Source of the DNA: SAR86 cluster bacterium AG-390-O18
GTDB lineage: Bacteria; Pseudomonadota; Gammaproteobacteria; Magnimaribacterales; AG-339-G14
NCBI GenBank assembly: GCA_003279605.1
Contig: QCHF01000002.1
Coordinates: 128,529 to 192,528 of the forward strand
Reading direction: 5' to 3'
DNA length: 64,000 nucleotides
Under the pieces are notes generated by a model, which was given only the letters and a program-made list of their open reading frames with translations, did no database searches and was not told the origin of the DNA. Positions 28,713-39,210 of the stretch are shown here, piece by piece. Numbering within the stretch: the first letter of the stretch is position 1; each line of letters begins with the position of its first letter. The position numbers were made by a program, and so were the translations under genes.

Positions 28713-29513
28713 ATGTTTGAATTTTTTCTAGGCTTAGTTTTATTAGGAATTTTGGCTGGTCTTCTTTCTGGTTTTTTTGGAATAGGAAGTGGGGTCATCT
28801 TAGTTCCTGCCTATGTCTTTTTATTTAATTTATTAGATCTACCTCCAGAAATAATTCCTATATTAGCTACTGGTACATCTATGACCACTATGGCCATAAC
28901 TATTCCAATGGCTGCTTATATTCATTTTAAAAATAACAATGTAGAGCTAGAAATTGTAAAAAAAATGTTTTGGATGGCATTTGCCATGACTTTATTAGGT
29001 AGATATGTAGCGTTGTTTATAGAAAGCTCAACTCTCCAAATTATCATTGCTGTATCTTTAATTTTGGCAGCCCTTCAAATAGCTTTTGACTTTTCACCAA
29101 AATCAAAAAATCTTCACAAAAGTTCGCTGGAGTTAATTTTTGTTGCGGGATTATTGGGATTAGTTACTTCTTTCGTTGGAATTGGCGGAGGAATTCTTAT
29201 GGTTCCTTATTTTTTATATAAAGGATTAGATCCTCATAAAGCAATTGGTACTTCTTCTTTAATGGGCTTTGCCCTTGCAGTATCTGGAGCCTTAGGAGCC
29301 TTAATGTTTGCTCCTATTGCATCGAAAAATATTGAGTTTTTTGTGGGCTCAGCATTCGTACCTGCTGTGATAATTACAGGGTTATCCAGTATTTACTTCG
29401 CTAGGCTAGGAGCCAATCTTTCTGCTAAAACTGACAGTAGATATCTTAAGTTAGCGTTTTCTATTCTTATAATAATTGCAGCTTTAAGAGTCTTTTACAT
29501 TACTTTTGTATGA
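28713..29513 (+). CDS. TauE/SafE family sulfite exporter-like permease
   Basis: GLLSGFFGIGSGVILVPAYVFLF, SFVGIGGGILMVPYFLYKG repeats. Confidence 0.92.
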   Translation: MFEFFLGLVLLGILAGLLSGFFGIGSGVILVPAYVFLFNLLDLPPEIIPILATGTSMTTMAITIPMAAYIHFKNNNVELEIVKKMFWMAFAMTLLGRYVALFIESSTLQIIIAVSLILAALQIAFDFSPKSKNLHKSSLELIFVAGLLGLVTSFVGIGGGILMVPYFLYKGLDPHKAIGTSSLMGFALAVSGALGALMFAPIASKNIEFFVGSAFVPAVIITGLSSIYFARLGANLSAKTDSRYLKLAFSILIIIAALRVFYITFV

Positions 29514-30313
29514 TTGTTGAAATAGATCCCATAGCATTTTATATACCTCTTCCTTTTTTTGGTTGGTGGCCAATTTATTGGTATGGGATTTCTTGGTTAG
29601 TAGCAATTTTATCAATAAATTACATCGCTAGACTTTACGCACCTTCTAAAGGAGTTATTAATAAAAAGCTTATTGATGACTTTATTTTTTATGGTGTTTT
29701 GGGAGCAATAATTGGAGGAAGAATTGGCTATATGGTTTTTTATGGGCTTGATAACCTTATTAGAGATCCCATGGCACTCTTTAAAATTTGGGAGGGAGGC
29801 TTATCATTTCATGGAGGATTGCTCGGTGTACTGACAAGCTTTTTAATTTTTTCAGAAAGCAGGAAAATTTCTTTTTTTGATTTATCTGATCACATGGCAA
29901 TCTATCTTCCATTAGGACTAGGTTCTGTAAGGATTGGAAATTTTTTGGGAGGTGAGCTTCTTGGAAGGCCGACTGAAATGCCCTGGGGAATTATTTATTC
30001 CAATGATCCTTTGGGGTTAGTTAGACACCCCTCTCAACTTTACCAAGCATTTTTCGAGGGTTTCTTAATGTTTGTTATTTTATTTTTGTTAGCAAAAAAG
30101 CAACCTCCTAAAATGTTTTTATCTGGAATGTTTTTACTTTTGTATGGTTCGTTTAGGTCAATTACAGAAAATTTTAGAACTCCTGATTCTCACATAGGAT
30201 TTGACGTATTTGATACTTTCACAAGGGGTCAGCTCTTATCATTACCAATGATAATTTTTGGTATAGTTTTAATATATTTAAGCTTAAAAAATAAGAATGA
30301 AACAGTATCTTGA
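29510..30313 (+). CDS. lgt: Prolipoprotein diacylglyceryl transferase
   Basis: GARIGY-like [53 protein letters not shown]. Confidence 0.96.
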   Translation: MIVEIDPIAFYIPLPFFGWWPIYWYGISWLVAILSINYIARLYAPSKGVINKKLIDDFIFYGVLGAIIGGRIGYMVFYGLDNLIRDPMALFKIWEGGLSFHGGLLGVLTSFLIFSESRKISFFDLSDHMAIYLPLGLGSVRIGNFLGGELLGRPTEMPWGIIYSNDPLGLVRHPSQLYQAFFEGFLMFVILFLLAKKQPPKMFLSGMFLLLYGSFRSITENFRTPDSHIGFDVFDTFTRGQLLSLPMIIFGIVLIYLSLKNKNETVS

Positions 30314-31091
30314 GTTAGTAGAAAAAATACTTGAAGAAGGTATAGAAAGATCCGATAGAACTGGAACGGGAAGAAAAAGTATCTTTGGATATCAAATGCA
30401 TTTCGATCTAGAAGAAGGATTCCCTTTAGTAACTACTAAAAAAGTTCATTTGAAATCAATTATCCACGAATTGATATGGTTTTTAGCTGGTTCGACTAAT
30501 ATTAAATATCTCAAAGAAAATGGTGTTTCAATTTGGGATGAATGGGCAGATGAAAATGGAGATTTAGGTCCAGTATATGGAGCCCAATGGCGATCTTGGC
30601 CAGATCCTAATGGCGGAAAGGTTGATCAGATCAATAACCTTGTTGAAAGTATTAAAAATAATCCAAATTCAACAAGACACATTGTAAGCGCTTGGAACCC
30701 TGCTCTGGTTGATGAAATGGCCCTTCCTCCTTGTCATGCTTTATTTCAATTTTTCGTAGCTGATTCAAAAATCTCATGTCAGCTTTATCAAAGAAGTGCA
30801 GATGTTTTTCTTGGAGTGCCATTTAATATTGCATCTTATGCGTTGCTAACAATGATGATTGCTCAAGTATGTAATTTGAAGCCTGGTAAATTTGTTCATA
30901 CCTTAGGAGATGCTCATTTGTATTTAAATCATCTAGATCAAGCAAAGCTTCAAATTTCTAGAAAACCATTTAATTTACCGACTATAAAGATCAATTCTGA
31001 AATAAATAAATTAGAAGATTTCACTTATGAGGATTTCGAAATTTTAAACTATGAAAGCCATCCAGGTATTTCCGCCCCGATTTCAGTTTAA
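30297..31091 (+). CDS. thyA: Thymidylate synthase
   Basis: [68 protein letters not shown]. Confidence 0.98.
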   Translation: MKQYLELVEKILEEGIERSDRTGTGRKSIFGYQMHFDLEEGFPLVTTKKVHLKSIIHELIWFLAGSTNIKYLKENGVSIWDEWADENGDLGPVYGAQWRSWPDPNGGKVDQINNLVESIKNNPNSTRHIVSAWNPALVDEMALPPCHALFQFFVADSKISCQLYQRSADVFLGVPFNIASYALLTMMIAQVCNLKPGKFVHTLGDAHLYLNHLDQAKLQISRKPFNLPTIKINSEINKLEDFTYEDFEILNYESHPGISAPISV

Positions 31092-31582
31092 TGTCCATCA
31101 AACTCATTTGCGCTATTTCTAAAAACAATGTTATTGGAAATGAGAATAAACTTCCTTGGAATATTTCTGAAGATTTAAAAAGATTTAAAGAACTTACTTC
31201 AAATAATTGGATTGTGATGGGCAGAAAAACTTTTGACTCTATTGGAAGACCCCTTCCGAATAGAAAAAATATTGTTTTAAGCAAAAATAAAAATTTAAGA
31301 ATTGATTCTGTAGAAGTATTTAACTCTCCTCAAGATGTAATTGAAGCTTATAAAAATAATAATGATCAAACTGATCTCTTCATAATTGGGGGAAACTATA
31401 TTTATGAATTATTTTTAGAATATTGTGAATATCTGTTGATTACTCACGTAAACAAAAATTATTTAGGAGACGCTTACTTTCCAAAAGTAAATTGGGATAA
31501 ATGGAAATTAATAAGTGAAGAAAGAAAGTATGACAATAAAGAACAGGTTAACTTTTTTTTTAGAGACTATAAAAGAATTTAA
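31091..31582 (+). CDS. folA: Dihydrofolate reductase
   Basis: ISKNNVIGNENKLPWNISEDLKRFKELTSNNWIVMGRKTFDSIGRPLPNRKNIVLS. Confidence 0.97.
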   Translation: MSIKLICAISKNNVIGNENKLPWNISEDLKRFKELTSNNWIVMGRKTFDSIGRPLPNRKNIVLSKNKNLRIDSVEVFNSPQDVIEAYKNNNDQTDLFIIGGNYIYELFLEYCEYLLITHVNKNYLGDAYFPKVNWDKWKLISEERKYDNKEQVNFFFRDYKRI

Positions 31583-32967
31583 CTTTCTTCTAAATCTTTA
31601 ATTCTGAGTTGAAGTGTTTCAACTCTTCTCTTTTCTTTCTCAGTATAAGTAAGCCAGTTCAAAGCTTGAGTTCTTAATTTATCTTGTTTTTTCTCTCGAG
31701 CTTTTTTATCTTTGATTTTTATATCGGATAATCTATCGATTGCCGTTCTAAAGAATTTCGTGGCATCTTCGAAATCTTGAAGCTCATAAGCAACTTGGCC
31801 TAAAAGAATATTTACAGTAACTGGATCTTTTAATTTTCCCTTTTTAAGCCCTAATTGAAGAGATTGTTTAGCTTTTTTATATCTATCAGTAGCTAAGTAA
31901 ATTTGTCCAAGAAAAACATATAACTCACCCTCTTTAGATTTGATTGCTGCTTTTTCATAGACTGGTTCAGCTTTATCAAGCTCTTGAGCCATATGCCATC
32001 CTTGAGCAAGATATTTAAGATGCTTTTCATTTTCTTTAACAAATTCTTTTTCTATTCCGTATTGCATAACCCTTGCAGCCTTGAGAGGTGCTTCTGCTCT
32101 CATCAATAATTGATAAAGTGAAACATACTCAGTTTCTTTATCCAAAAGCCTTTGATCATGAGCTGCTTCTAAAGAAGAGAGCTGTTTTTTTTCTTCTTTA
32201 AGTTCTCCATAAACCCCAGAAAGCTGAGTCCAATATCTTTTCTTTGGATAAAATCTAACCAGTTCTTCAAACAAAGGCAGCATGTCTTTTATTCTTTCAT
32301 TTTCGTTGTAAAGAGCAATTAACAAGTTGTAGGTGGATTCTTTAGGCTTTGACTTATTTGCTTTAGCAACACACAAAGCTTGTTCAGAAAACTTAAGTGC
32401 TTTTTTCTTGTCTTTCAGTTGCCAATAAGAAGCAGCAATAATGTCAAAACCAAGTGAACTTGGGTTGCTTTCCATTGAGATCCATTGTTCCATGTAATCT
32501 ATCGCGGTTTTAAAACTTCCTTCTGCATAAGAAAGCTGTCCAAGCATAGAGATGACGTTAGATTTTAATCTTGGATCAGCATCTTCTATAGAGAGAAATT
32601 TTTTGTAGTTTCTTTTAGCAGATTTAAGATCATCATTCACAGAATCAATATAAGCGAAGTAATAATACATCTGAGCCTTATCAGGGTCTGTAAGACTTGA
32701 ATCATCTTGCATTTTAGTAAGTACGTTTTTAGCCTTCACCAAGTCTTCATTGTCTGCTTGTAAATAAGGAAAGAGTTCCTTCAAATATCTTGTAGCTTGT
32801 TTGCTAGGTAATTTAGCTACTTGTCTTTTAGGCTTCGACAATTCAGAGCCAAGACATTTCTTAAGAGTGTACCCAGGAAAATCAAATTTTGTTTGTTCTG
32901 AGTTATCTTTATTTTGCAAAAAAGAAAAGTTTGAAAATAAAAAAAGTAAAACAAATATTCTAAACAT
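31579..32967 (-). CDS. Tetratricopeptide repeat protein of TonB locus
   Basis: Signal peptide and multiple TPRs; last gene of TonB/ExbBD/DUF3450 operon. Confidence 0.85.
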   Translation of the reverse strand: MFRIFVLLFLFSNFSFLQNKDNSEQTKFDFPGYTLKKCLGSELSKPKRQVAKLPSKQATRYLKELFPYLQADNEDLVKAKNVLTKMQDDSSLTDPDKAQMYYYFAYIDSVNDDLKSAKRNYKKFLSIEDADPRLKSNVISMLGQLSYAEGSFKTAIDYMEQWISMESNPSSLGFDIIAASYWQLKDKKKALKFSEQALCVAKANKSKPKESTYNLLIALYNENERIKDMLPLFEELVRFYPKKRYWTQLSGVYGELKEEKKQLSSLEAAHDQRLLDKETEYVSLYQLLMRAEAPLKAARVMQYGIEKEFVKENEKHLKYLAQGWHMAQELDKAEPVYEKAAIKSKEGELYVFLGQIYLATDRYKKAKQSLQLGLKKGKLKDPVTVNILLGQVAYELQDFEDATKFFRTAIDRLSDIKIKDKKAREKKQDKLRTQALNWLTYTEKEKRRVETLQLRIKDLEES

Positions 32968-32970
32968 AAT

Positions 32971-33717
32971 TTAACCTTGTATTCCCCTGCAGTTTTCTGG
33001 AATATAGCCTGGGCCCTTGCCTTCTCCCTCAAGAACAAAAGTTATTCTTTGAGTTACGCCTTCAACTTCTACCGCATTACCATCTCTAATTAATGGTTTA
33101 TATTTATATCTTAACGCAGCTCTAATTGCAGCTCTATCAAAAATTCCTTGAGGAATAGACTGAATAACTTCTGGATCCCTAACAGATCCTACTTCAGTCA
33201 CAACATACTTAAGCACTACACAACCTTCTATGCCTCTTTCTGCAGCTCTTCTTGGATATTGTGGTGGCACTTGAAATATTGGAACGTATGATCCATCCAT
33301 AAAAACTCCAGATCTTCTTCTTTTGAAGTTCAAATTTGGGTTTATAGATTGGTCAAGTAACTCTTCAATATTTTCAATATCAACCTCAGGCGGAAGTTGA
33401 TCAGGCTCTGCTTCAGCCTCTTCTGGTCTCTCAATAGAATCAATAAGCTCTGGATCCCTAACAGGCATGACAACGTCTACTATTTTTCTTAACTTAACAT
33501 CATCCAAAGAGACCTCTCCGGTAGCAATTAATAATGCCATCAATAAAATTGACGCAAAAGAAACAACAGTTCCGCCAGCAGCTGCTAAACCATATTTCTG
33601 ATAAGGGTTATCATCAACAATAAATTTTTTTAAGGAAAAAGAATCATCATCTTTTAAATAATGAGTTGAAAATCTTCGAAGAAACTTCGATAAGAATTGT
33701 TTAATTATTATTTGCAT
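32971..33717 (-). CDS. Energy transducer TonB (TonB2-like)
   Basis: N-terminal TM, C-terminal PPQYPRRAAERGIEGCVVLKYVVTEVGSVRDPEVIQS. Confidence 0.9.
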   Translation of the reverse strand: MQIIIKQFLSKFLRRFSTHYLKDDDSFSLKKFIVDDNPYQKYGLAAAGGTVVSFASILLMALLIATGEVSLDDVKLRKIVDVVMPVRDPELIDSIERPEEAEAEPDQLPPEVDIENIEELLDQSINPNLNFKRRRSGVFMDGSYVPIFQVPPQYPRRAAERGIEGCVVLKYVVTEVGSVRDPEVIQSIPQGIFDRAAIRAALRYKYKPLIRDGNAVEVEGVTQRITFVLEGEGKGPGYIPENCRGIQG

Positions 33718-34127
33718 TAAAAATTTGGTTCTGAAGCAATGGAGATATCAATTACTCCGGCTTCTCTAACTTCATCCATTACATCAATAATTGTATCTGC
33801 AGTAGATTTTTCATCTGCTTGTATGACAACAGTGCCCTGGGGATTTTCAGCAATCATTCTAATAACGTTTGCTTTGACTTGTCTTACATCTATTCTTCTG
33901 CCGTCCATGTATATTTCTCCAGCAGACCCTATAGCAATGAGGATAGCAGCATTTTCTGTCACCTCAGCTGTTTCTGAATCAGGTCTATTTATTTCGAGAC
34001 CAGGTTCTTTTATAAAGTTTGCTGTAACAATAAAAAAGATTAAAAGAATAAACACTACATCCAGCATAGGAGTAATATTCGGTTCGTCTTTTTCTTCTAC
34101 TGCTTGACTGATTAGTGATCTTCTCAT
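33717..34127 (-). CDS. exbD: ExbD/TolR family biopolymer transporter
   Basis: EPNITPMLDVVFILLIFFIVTANFIKEPGLEINRP. Confidence 0.94.
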   Translation of the reverse strand: MRRSLISQAVEEKDEPNITPMLDVVFILLIFFIVTANFIKEPGLEINRPDSETAEVTENAAILIAIGSAGEIYMDGRRIDVRQVKANVIRMIAENPQGTVVIQADEKSTADTIIDVMDEVREAGVIDISIASEPNF

Positions 34128-34133
34128 TTTTCT

Positions 34134-34658
34134 TTACTCAAAAGTTAAGTGTTCTTGTAATAAATCTGATTGCTTTTTGGCTTTTTCTTCAAGAATTCTT
34201 GAAGCAAAAGTAGCTGGTATAGCTGCCATGAGGCCTGCCATGGCTGGAATAGTGGATTTAGCAACACCACCGGCCATTGCTTTAGCATCTCCTCCACCAG
34301 TTACAGCCAAAATATGAAAAACTTCTATCATCCCTAAAATAGTTCCAAGTAACCCTAATAAAGGAGCTAAGACTATTGCCACTCTGATATATTCTAAATT
34401 ACTACTGATTTTTACATTAGCTTTTGAAATCAACATAGATCTTATTTGATGTCCAGACCAAGATTTATGGTCAGGAATATCTCGCCAAGCATTCTGAATG
34501 TCTTTTTCTACATCACTATGAATATATTTAAAATACCAAAATCTTTCTAATATGAAGCTCCACATTAAGATTATTAAGAAGCCTATAAAGACTACAACTC
34601 CACCTCCTTTTTCAAAAAAATCTAGAAGAGTGTCTTGTAGTCCAAATAGAAAAGCCAT
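34134..34658 (-). CDS. exbB: ExbB/MotA/TolQ proton channel protein
   Basis: VAIVLAPLLGLLGTILGMIEVFHILAVTGGGDAKAMAGGVAKSTIPAMAGLMAAIPA. Confidence 0.94.
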   Translation of the reverse strand: MAFLFGLQDTLLDFFEKGGGVVVFIGFLIILMWSFILERFWYFKYIHSDVEKDIQNAWRDIPDHKSWSGHQIRSMLISKANVKISSNLEYIRVAIVLAPLLGLLGTILGMIEVFHILAVTGGGDAKAMAGGVAKSTIPAMAGLMAAIPATFASRILEEKAKKQSDLLQEHLTFE

Positions 34659-34663
34659 ATTTG

Positions 34664-36037
34664 CTAAGCTCTATTTTCTTCAGATGCCGCAGCAATCATT
34701 CCTGTGCTTTGTTCCTCAAGAACGGTAAGAATGTTCTTAGCATAATTTGCCATGATAGCAGCCATAAAAGTTGCTGGAATAGCTGTCATCAAGCCAAGCA
34801 TAGTTGTGACAAGAGCTTCGGAAATACCGTTTGCCATTGTTTTTGGATCGCCAGTACCAAACAAGGTAATAGCTTGGAAGGTGTTAATCATACCGGTAAT
34901 AGTTCCAAACAATCCTAATAAAGGTGCTACTACTGAAATTAATCTAACTAACCAGATTCCAGTATCTATAGATGCTCTCTCCACTAAAATTTGTTCTGCT
35001 AATTTTAATTCTAATGTTTCAACATCTGCGCCTTTATTTTCTTCAGCAACATTGAATATTCTTGATAAAGGATTATTCCCTTGTTTGGAGCCAGAAGCTT
35101 CTTTCTTCACGTTTTTATCAAGATTGAACAAGATATAAGCTCTCCAACCAAAAATTCCTGTAGCTAATAAAAATAGAAGAATGATGGTGTAACCTGTAAT
35201 TCTCCCATATTGAATTTGCTCAAAAAAGCTTGGCAGAGATATTAGATTTGTAAGCAAAGCTCCGCCTTGAGGTCCTGTGGGATCTACGGCAAATTCAACA
35301 AATCCTGTTGAAGTATCATGAACATCATATGTTCCTCCAAGATATCTGCCAGGTTGTCTAGGAAGAGTTTCATAAGCTCCTCGAGCTGGAAGATAAGTTA
35401 AATACTGTCCTTCTGTAACTGCATTAAAGTTTCCAACTCTAACTACATCTTCTTGAGAGGTTTGCCCTTCATTATCAACTACAGTAGCTTGGAATTTTTG
35501 AACATTTCCTGAGGCAATTAATTCTCTTTGTAACTCATACCAAAGTCTTTCAAGCTCTTCTATTGAAGCCAAACTTATGCCTTCGCCCATTCTTTTTGAG
35601 AGGTCTTTCAAGAAAATTTCCCTATCCTGACCAAATTGTCCTGAAGTTACTGCAGACTCAAATTGTTGTTGAGTATCTGAAGCAACGCCTTGTAGATGGC
35701 CAAAAGTCTCATATAAAGATCCAAGCCTAGTTTTAAGTTGCTCTTCTAAAACAACAAGTTTCGCATCATTAGCTTCAAATCTTGTTTCAAGTTCAGTAGC
35801 GATTGCCTCAAGCCTAGATCTTTCTGCTTTTGCGTTTGCAAGCAAAGTTGCTTGGCGACTTCTTTCTCTTGCAAATTTTTGTTCTCTTTTAGTTGCTTCT
35901 TCAGATTCTGCAAATTTCCCTTGTTGAACAAGTTCTAGTAGCTGTTCTAAAGAAAGTGCAGTATCTGGCTTTTCTTCCTGAGCATATGAAAACGGTAGGA
36001 ACAAAGTAAAAATAATTATTAGTAGTTTGGATTTCAT
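34664..36037 (-). CDS. Large MotA/TolQ/ExbB family protein with periplasmic N-terminal domain (TtpC-like)
   Basis: Signal peptide, coiled-coil N-terminal domain, C-terminal SVVAPLLGLFGTITGMINTFQAITLFGTGDPKTMANGISEALVTTMLGL. Confidence 0.9.
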   Translation of the reverse strand: MKSKLLIIIFTLFLPFSYAQEEKPDTALSLEQLLELVQQGKFAESEEATKREQKFARERSRQATLLANAKAERSRLEAIATELETRFEANDAKLVVLEEQLKTRLGSLYETFGHLQGVASDTQQQFESAVTSGQFGQDREIFLKDLSKRMGEGISLASIEELERLWYELQRELIASGNVQKFQATVVDNEGQTSQEDVVRVGNFNAVTEGQYLTYLPARGAYETLPRQPGRYLGGTYDVHDTSTGFVEFAVDPTGPQGGALLTNLISLPSFFEQIQYGRITGYTIILLFLLATGIFGWRAYILFNLDKNVKKEASGSKQGNNPLSRIFNVAEENKGADVETLELKLAEQILVERASIDTGIWLVRLISVVAPLLGLFGTITGMINTFQAITLFGTGDPKTMANGISEALVTTMLGLMTAIPATFMAAIMANYAKNILTVLEEQSTGMIAAASEENRA

Positions 36038-36801
36038 TGGGCCACCTCCGCAGCTGGAACAGGTAACTCAAGAATATCTACGGTTTTAACTTTTTTAGCC
36101 ATAGCAATACCGTCTCTAATCGAGTTTCTATATCTACTAGGTAAGGATTCCCATGACTGAGTTGCTTTATTATAAATACCGGTCTCAGATAGATCAGATG
36201 TTTGGTAAGCAAGAACTAATCTGCCAATCCTCAAAATATTAACGTCTCTCTCTTGATCATCTATAAGGATAGTGTCTTTGTAAGTATCTATTTTTCTTCC
36301 ATATTCAGACTCAACAGCATATCCATCTAAAACCTGTCTAAGCTTTTCAGCAGGAGATACAACCGGATTGTCTAAAGCTGCTTGAATAAAAGATAATCTT
36401 TCTGTCCTTTCGCCAGCTCTAAAGGGGATATCAAGAGCTATAAATTGCTTCAAACCTTCATACATTCTTCTTGCTAATGGAGGAATTTGACGTTGCAAAA
36501 CAGTTGAATCTTTCATGGTTTTTTCAATCTCTTTCATTCTTTCAACTTGACGTTTGATCTGTTTTCTTTTTTGAGCGTTATAGACCTTCAAGCCTTCGAT
36601 TTGCTTGCTAACACTTTTGTATTCTGCAGAATCTTTATCGGTTTTATCTTGAAAAGAGTCTATTTTTTGTTGAGAAGCTTGAGCAATAAGCGCCCTTTCA
36701 CTATTAACTTCCAATACAGGCTCAAGTTGAGCACTTAAATATAATGATGCAGTTAATAAAAAAAACGTTAAAATTGCCCTATTTAACTTAGTTATAAACA
36801 T
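36034..36801 (-). CDS. DUF3450 domain periplasmic protein
   Basis: Coiled-coil DUF3450 pattern, PPLARRMYEGLKQFIALDIPF; signal peptide from MFITKLNRA (ATG 36801; track start 36870 probably too long). Confidence 0.88.
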   Translation of the reverse strand: MFITKLNRAILTFFLLTASLYLSAQLEPVLEVNSERALIAQASQQKIDSFQDKTDKDSAEYKSVSKQIEGLKVYNAQKRKQIKRQVERMKEIEKTMKDSTVLQRQIPPLARRMYEGLKQFIALDIPFRAGERTERLSFIQAALDNPVVSPAEKLRQVLDGYAVESEYGRKIDTYKDTILIDDQERDVNILRIGRLVLAYQTSDLSETGIYNKATQSWESLPSRYRNSIRDGIAMAKKVKTVDILELPVPAAEVAQ

Positions 36802-36841
36802 TATTAATCCCCTGATTATTTTAAGATTAAAACAAAAAAAA

Positions 36842-36869
36842 TGGTCTAAAACTAGCACTGTTTTGACCA
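36842..36869. promoter_or_regulatory. Imperfect inverted repeat upstream of TonB/DUF3450 operon
   Basis: TGGTC(T)AAAAC-tagcact-GTTTTGACCA, 10-bp arms with one bulge; related ATGGTTAAAAC at 36885. Confidence 0.45.
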
Positions 36870-36952
36870 CAAGGAAGAAACTTTATGGTTAAAACAAGAT
36901 ATTTGCAACTTGTATTATTCTTTTTAAAAAGGTATGACTTAGAAGCAACGAA

Positions 36953-37522
36953 ATGACTCAAATTAGTACAAATGAATTCAAACAAGGATTAAAAATAATT
37001 CTAGATAAATCTCCCTGTGAAATCATTGAACATGAATTTCATAAGCCAGGAAAAGGACAGGCTGTAATGAGAATAAAATACAGAGATCTTTTAACTAATC
37101 GAGTTCTAGAAAAAACTTTTAAGACAGGAGAATCTGTTGAAAAAGCTGAAATTTCAAGCAAGGAAATGCAATTTCTATATCAACAAGATAATAAAGTTAT
37201 TCTTATGGACACAACGAATTACGAACAATTCGAATGTGATCAATCAAAAATTGAAAAACAGGCAGTTTGGATGAAAGAAGGAGCTAACTACGAAATTATT
37301 TTCTGGGAAGATACTTTAATTACAGTTGAAATTGATAATTTTGTTGATATTTCAGTAAAAGACACCGATCCAGGTTTGAAAGGTGATACGGCGACGAATA
37401 CCTTTAAGCCAGCAGTTCTAGAAAATGGAATTGAAATAAAAGTTCCTCTATTCATTTCTCCAGGAGATTTCATTTCAGTTGATACAAGAAGTATGGAATA
37501 TCAAGGCAGAGTCAATAAATGA
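36953..37522 (+). CDS. efp: Translation elongation factor P
   Basis: MTQISTNEFKQGLKIILDKSPCEIIEHEFHKPGKGQAVMRIKYRDL. Confidence 0.96.
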   Translation: MTQISTNEFKQGLKIILDKSPCEIIEHEFHKPGKGQAVMRIKYRDLLTNRVLEKTFKTGESVEKAEISSKEMQFLYQQDNKVILMDTTNYEQFECDQSKIEKQAVWMKEGANYEIIFWEDTLITVEIDNFVDISVKDTDPGLKGDTATNTFKPAVLENGIEIKVPLFISPGDFISVDTRSMEYQGRVNK

Positions 37523-39210
37523 AGGATGAAATTTTTAGTTCTTTACAAAAAGTCTCTTTAAAAATTTTTCCAGAGTTCACTGGGAACTTTCAAGTTACCA
37601 AGCCTCAAGATTCACTACATGGGGATTGGTCTTCAAATATAGCCTTGATAATGGCTAAAGAAATGAAAAAGAATCCGCATGAACTTGCAATTGAAATTAT
37701 AAATGCTCTTGAAGGATTAGATTATTCAGAAAAGATAGAAGTTGCTGGTGCTGGATTTATAAATATTTACCTAAAGGAAGATTTATTTTTTAGTCAAATA
37801 AAAAATTATGCTTTAGGAGATTTCAAGGGTCTATTAGAAGAAAAAGAACCAAAAAAAATTCTTTTGGAATACGTTTCCAGCAATCCAACTGGTCCCATCC
37901 ATGTGGGACATGGAAGATCTGCGGCCTTTGGTTCAGCTTTAGCAAATCTATTTAAGGCAGCGGGAAATAAAGTTACCCAAGAATATTATGTAAACGATAG
38001 AGGTCTTCAGGCTAAAACTTTGGGTTTAAGTGTCTTTATAAGAATGCAAGAATTGGATAATAAGAAGATTGTATTACCTGAAGGTTGTTATGCAGGAGAG
38101 TACATAAAAGATCTTGCCATAAAAGCAAAAAAACATTTTAAAGGGAAATATCTTATCAAAGAGGATGGCAATCTTTTCTATGAAACACTTAACGAATGGT
38201 TTGAGTATATAGATTCGTCATATGAAAATTTTTTAGAATTAGCAAACTACGTCATTGAGCTTCAGACGAAAGAAATAAAAAAAGATTTGGAGTTATTTCA
38301 AGTTAAATATGATAACTGGTTCAATGAATCGAGCTTGTATGAAAAAGACCTTATCCAAAAAAGCATAAAAAATTTAAGAAATAATGAAGTAGAAAGAAAA
38401 GAAGGCGCATTATGGTTCAAATCTACTAATTATGGCGATGAAAAGGATAGAGTCCTAATAAGAGACAATGAAGAACCCACATATTTTGCATCGGATATTG
38501 CTTATCACAAGGATAAATATGAAAGGGGTTTTGATGAGATCATAAATATATGGGGAGCAGACCATCATGGTTATATTCCCAGAGTAAAGGCATCCATTGA
38601 ATCATTAGGTTTAGACTCTAAAAAGCTTAAAACCCTTCTCATACAGTTTGTTTCTCTTAAAGAAAAAGGGCAAAAGGTCCAAATGTCTACAAGATCTGGT
38701 GAATTTGTTGAGTTATCTGATCTTGTAGACGAAGTTGGTATCGATTCGGCTAGATATTATTTCTTGGCGAGAAAGCCCGAACAAGCTCTAGAATTTGATA
38801 TCGACTTAGCAAAAAAAACAAACAAAGATAACCATGTTTACTATATCCAATATGCTCATGCGAGGATTTGCAGCATAAAAAAAGAACTTAAAAAAAGAAA
38901 AATAGATTTCAATCTAAAAGAATCATTAGAAAAGTTGAATTTATTAAAAGAGACTGAAAAAGAAATCATATCTCTGGTAAACGGCTATCCTGAAATTCTT
39001 GAGCAATGTTATAAAAACAATGAGCTTCATCCGTTATGTTTTTACCTAAGAGATTTAAGTTCTAAATTTCATAGCTTTTACAATTCTGAAAAGATTATTT
39101 CTGATGATAAAGATTATTCAGATGCCAAGATTGCTCTATCTGTTGCAATAAAAGAAATAATAAATAACGGTCTTAACATTTTAGGAATAAGCTGTCCGGA
39201 AGCAATGTAA
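37519..39210 (+). CDS. argS: Arginyl-tRNA synthetase
   Basis: LLEYVSSNPTGPIHVGHGRSAAFGSALANLFKAAG (HIGH), ADHHGYIPRVKAS, VQMSTRSGEFVEL. Confidence 0.97.
   Translation: MKDEIFSSLQKVSLKIFPEFTGNFQVTKPQDSLHGDWSSNIALIMAKEMKKNPHELAIEIINALEGLDYSEKIEVAGAGFINIYLKEDLFFSQIKNYALGDFKGLLEEKEPKKILLEYVSSNPTGPIHVGHGRSAAFGSALANLFKAAGNKVTQEYYVNDRGLQAKTLGLSVFIRMQELDNKKIVLPEGCYAGEYIKDLAIKAKKHFKGKYLIKEDGNLFYETLNEWFEYIDSSYENFLELANYVIELQTKEIKKDLELFQVKYDNWFNESSLYEKDLIQKSIKNLRNNEVERKEGALWFKSTNYGDEKDRVLIRDNEEPTYFASDIAYHKDKYERGFDEIINIWGADHHGYIPRVKASIESLGLDSKKLKTLLIQFVSLKEKGQKVQMSTRSGEFVELSDLVDEVGIDSARYYFLARKPEQALEFDIDLAKKTNKDNHVYYIQYAHARICSIKKELKKRKIDFNLKESLEKLNLLKETEKEIISLVNGYPEILEQCYKNNELHPLCFYLRDLSSKFHSFYNSEKIISDDKDYSDAKIALSVAIKEIINNGLNILGISCPEAM

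Noticed and set aside
34752-35138. 128-aa plus-strand ORF
   Set aside because: Antisense to the TtpC-like gene; low-complexity Ile/Val shadow translation of a TM region
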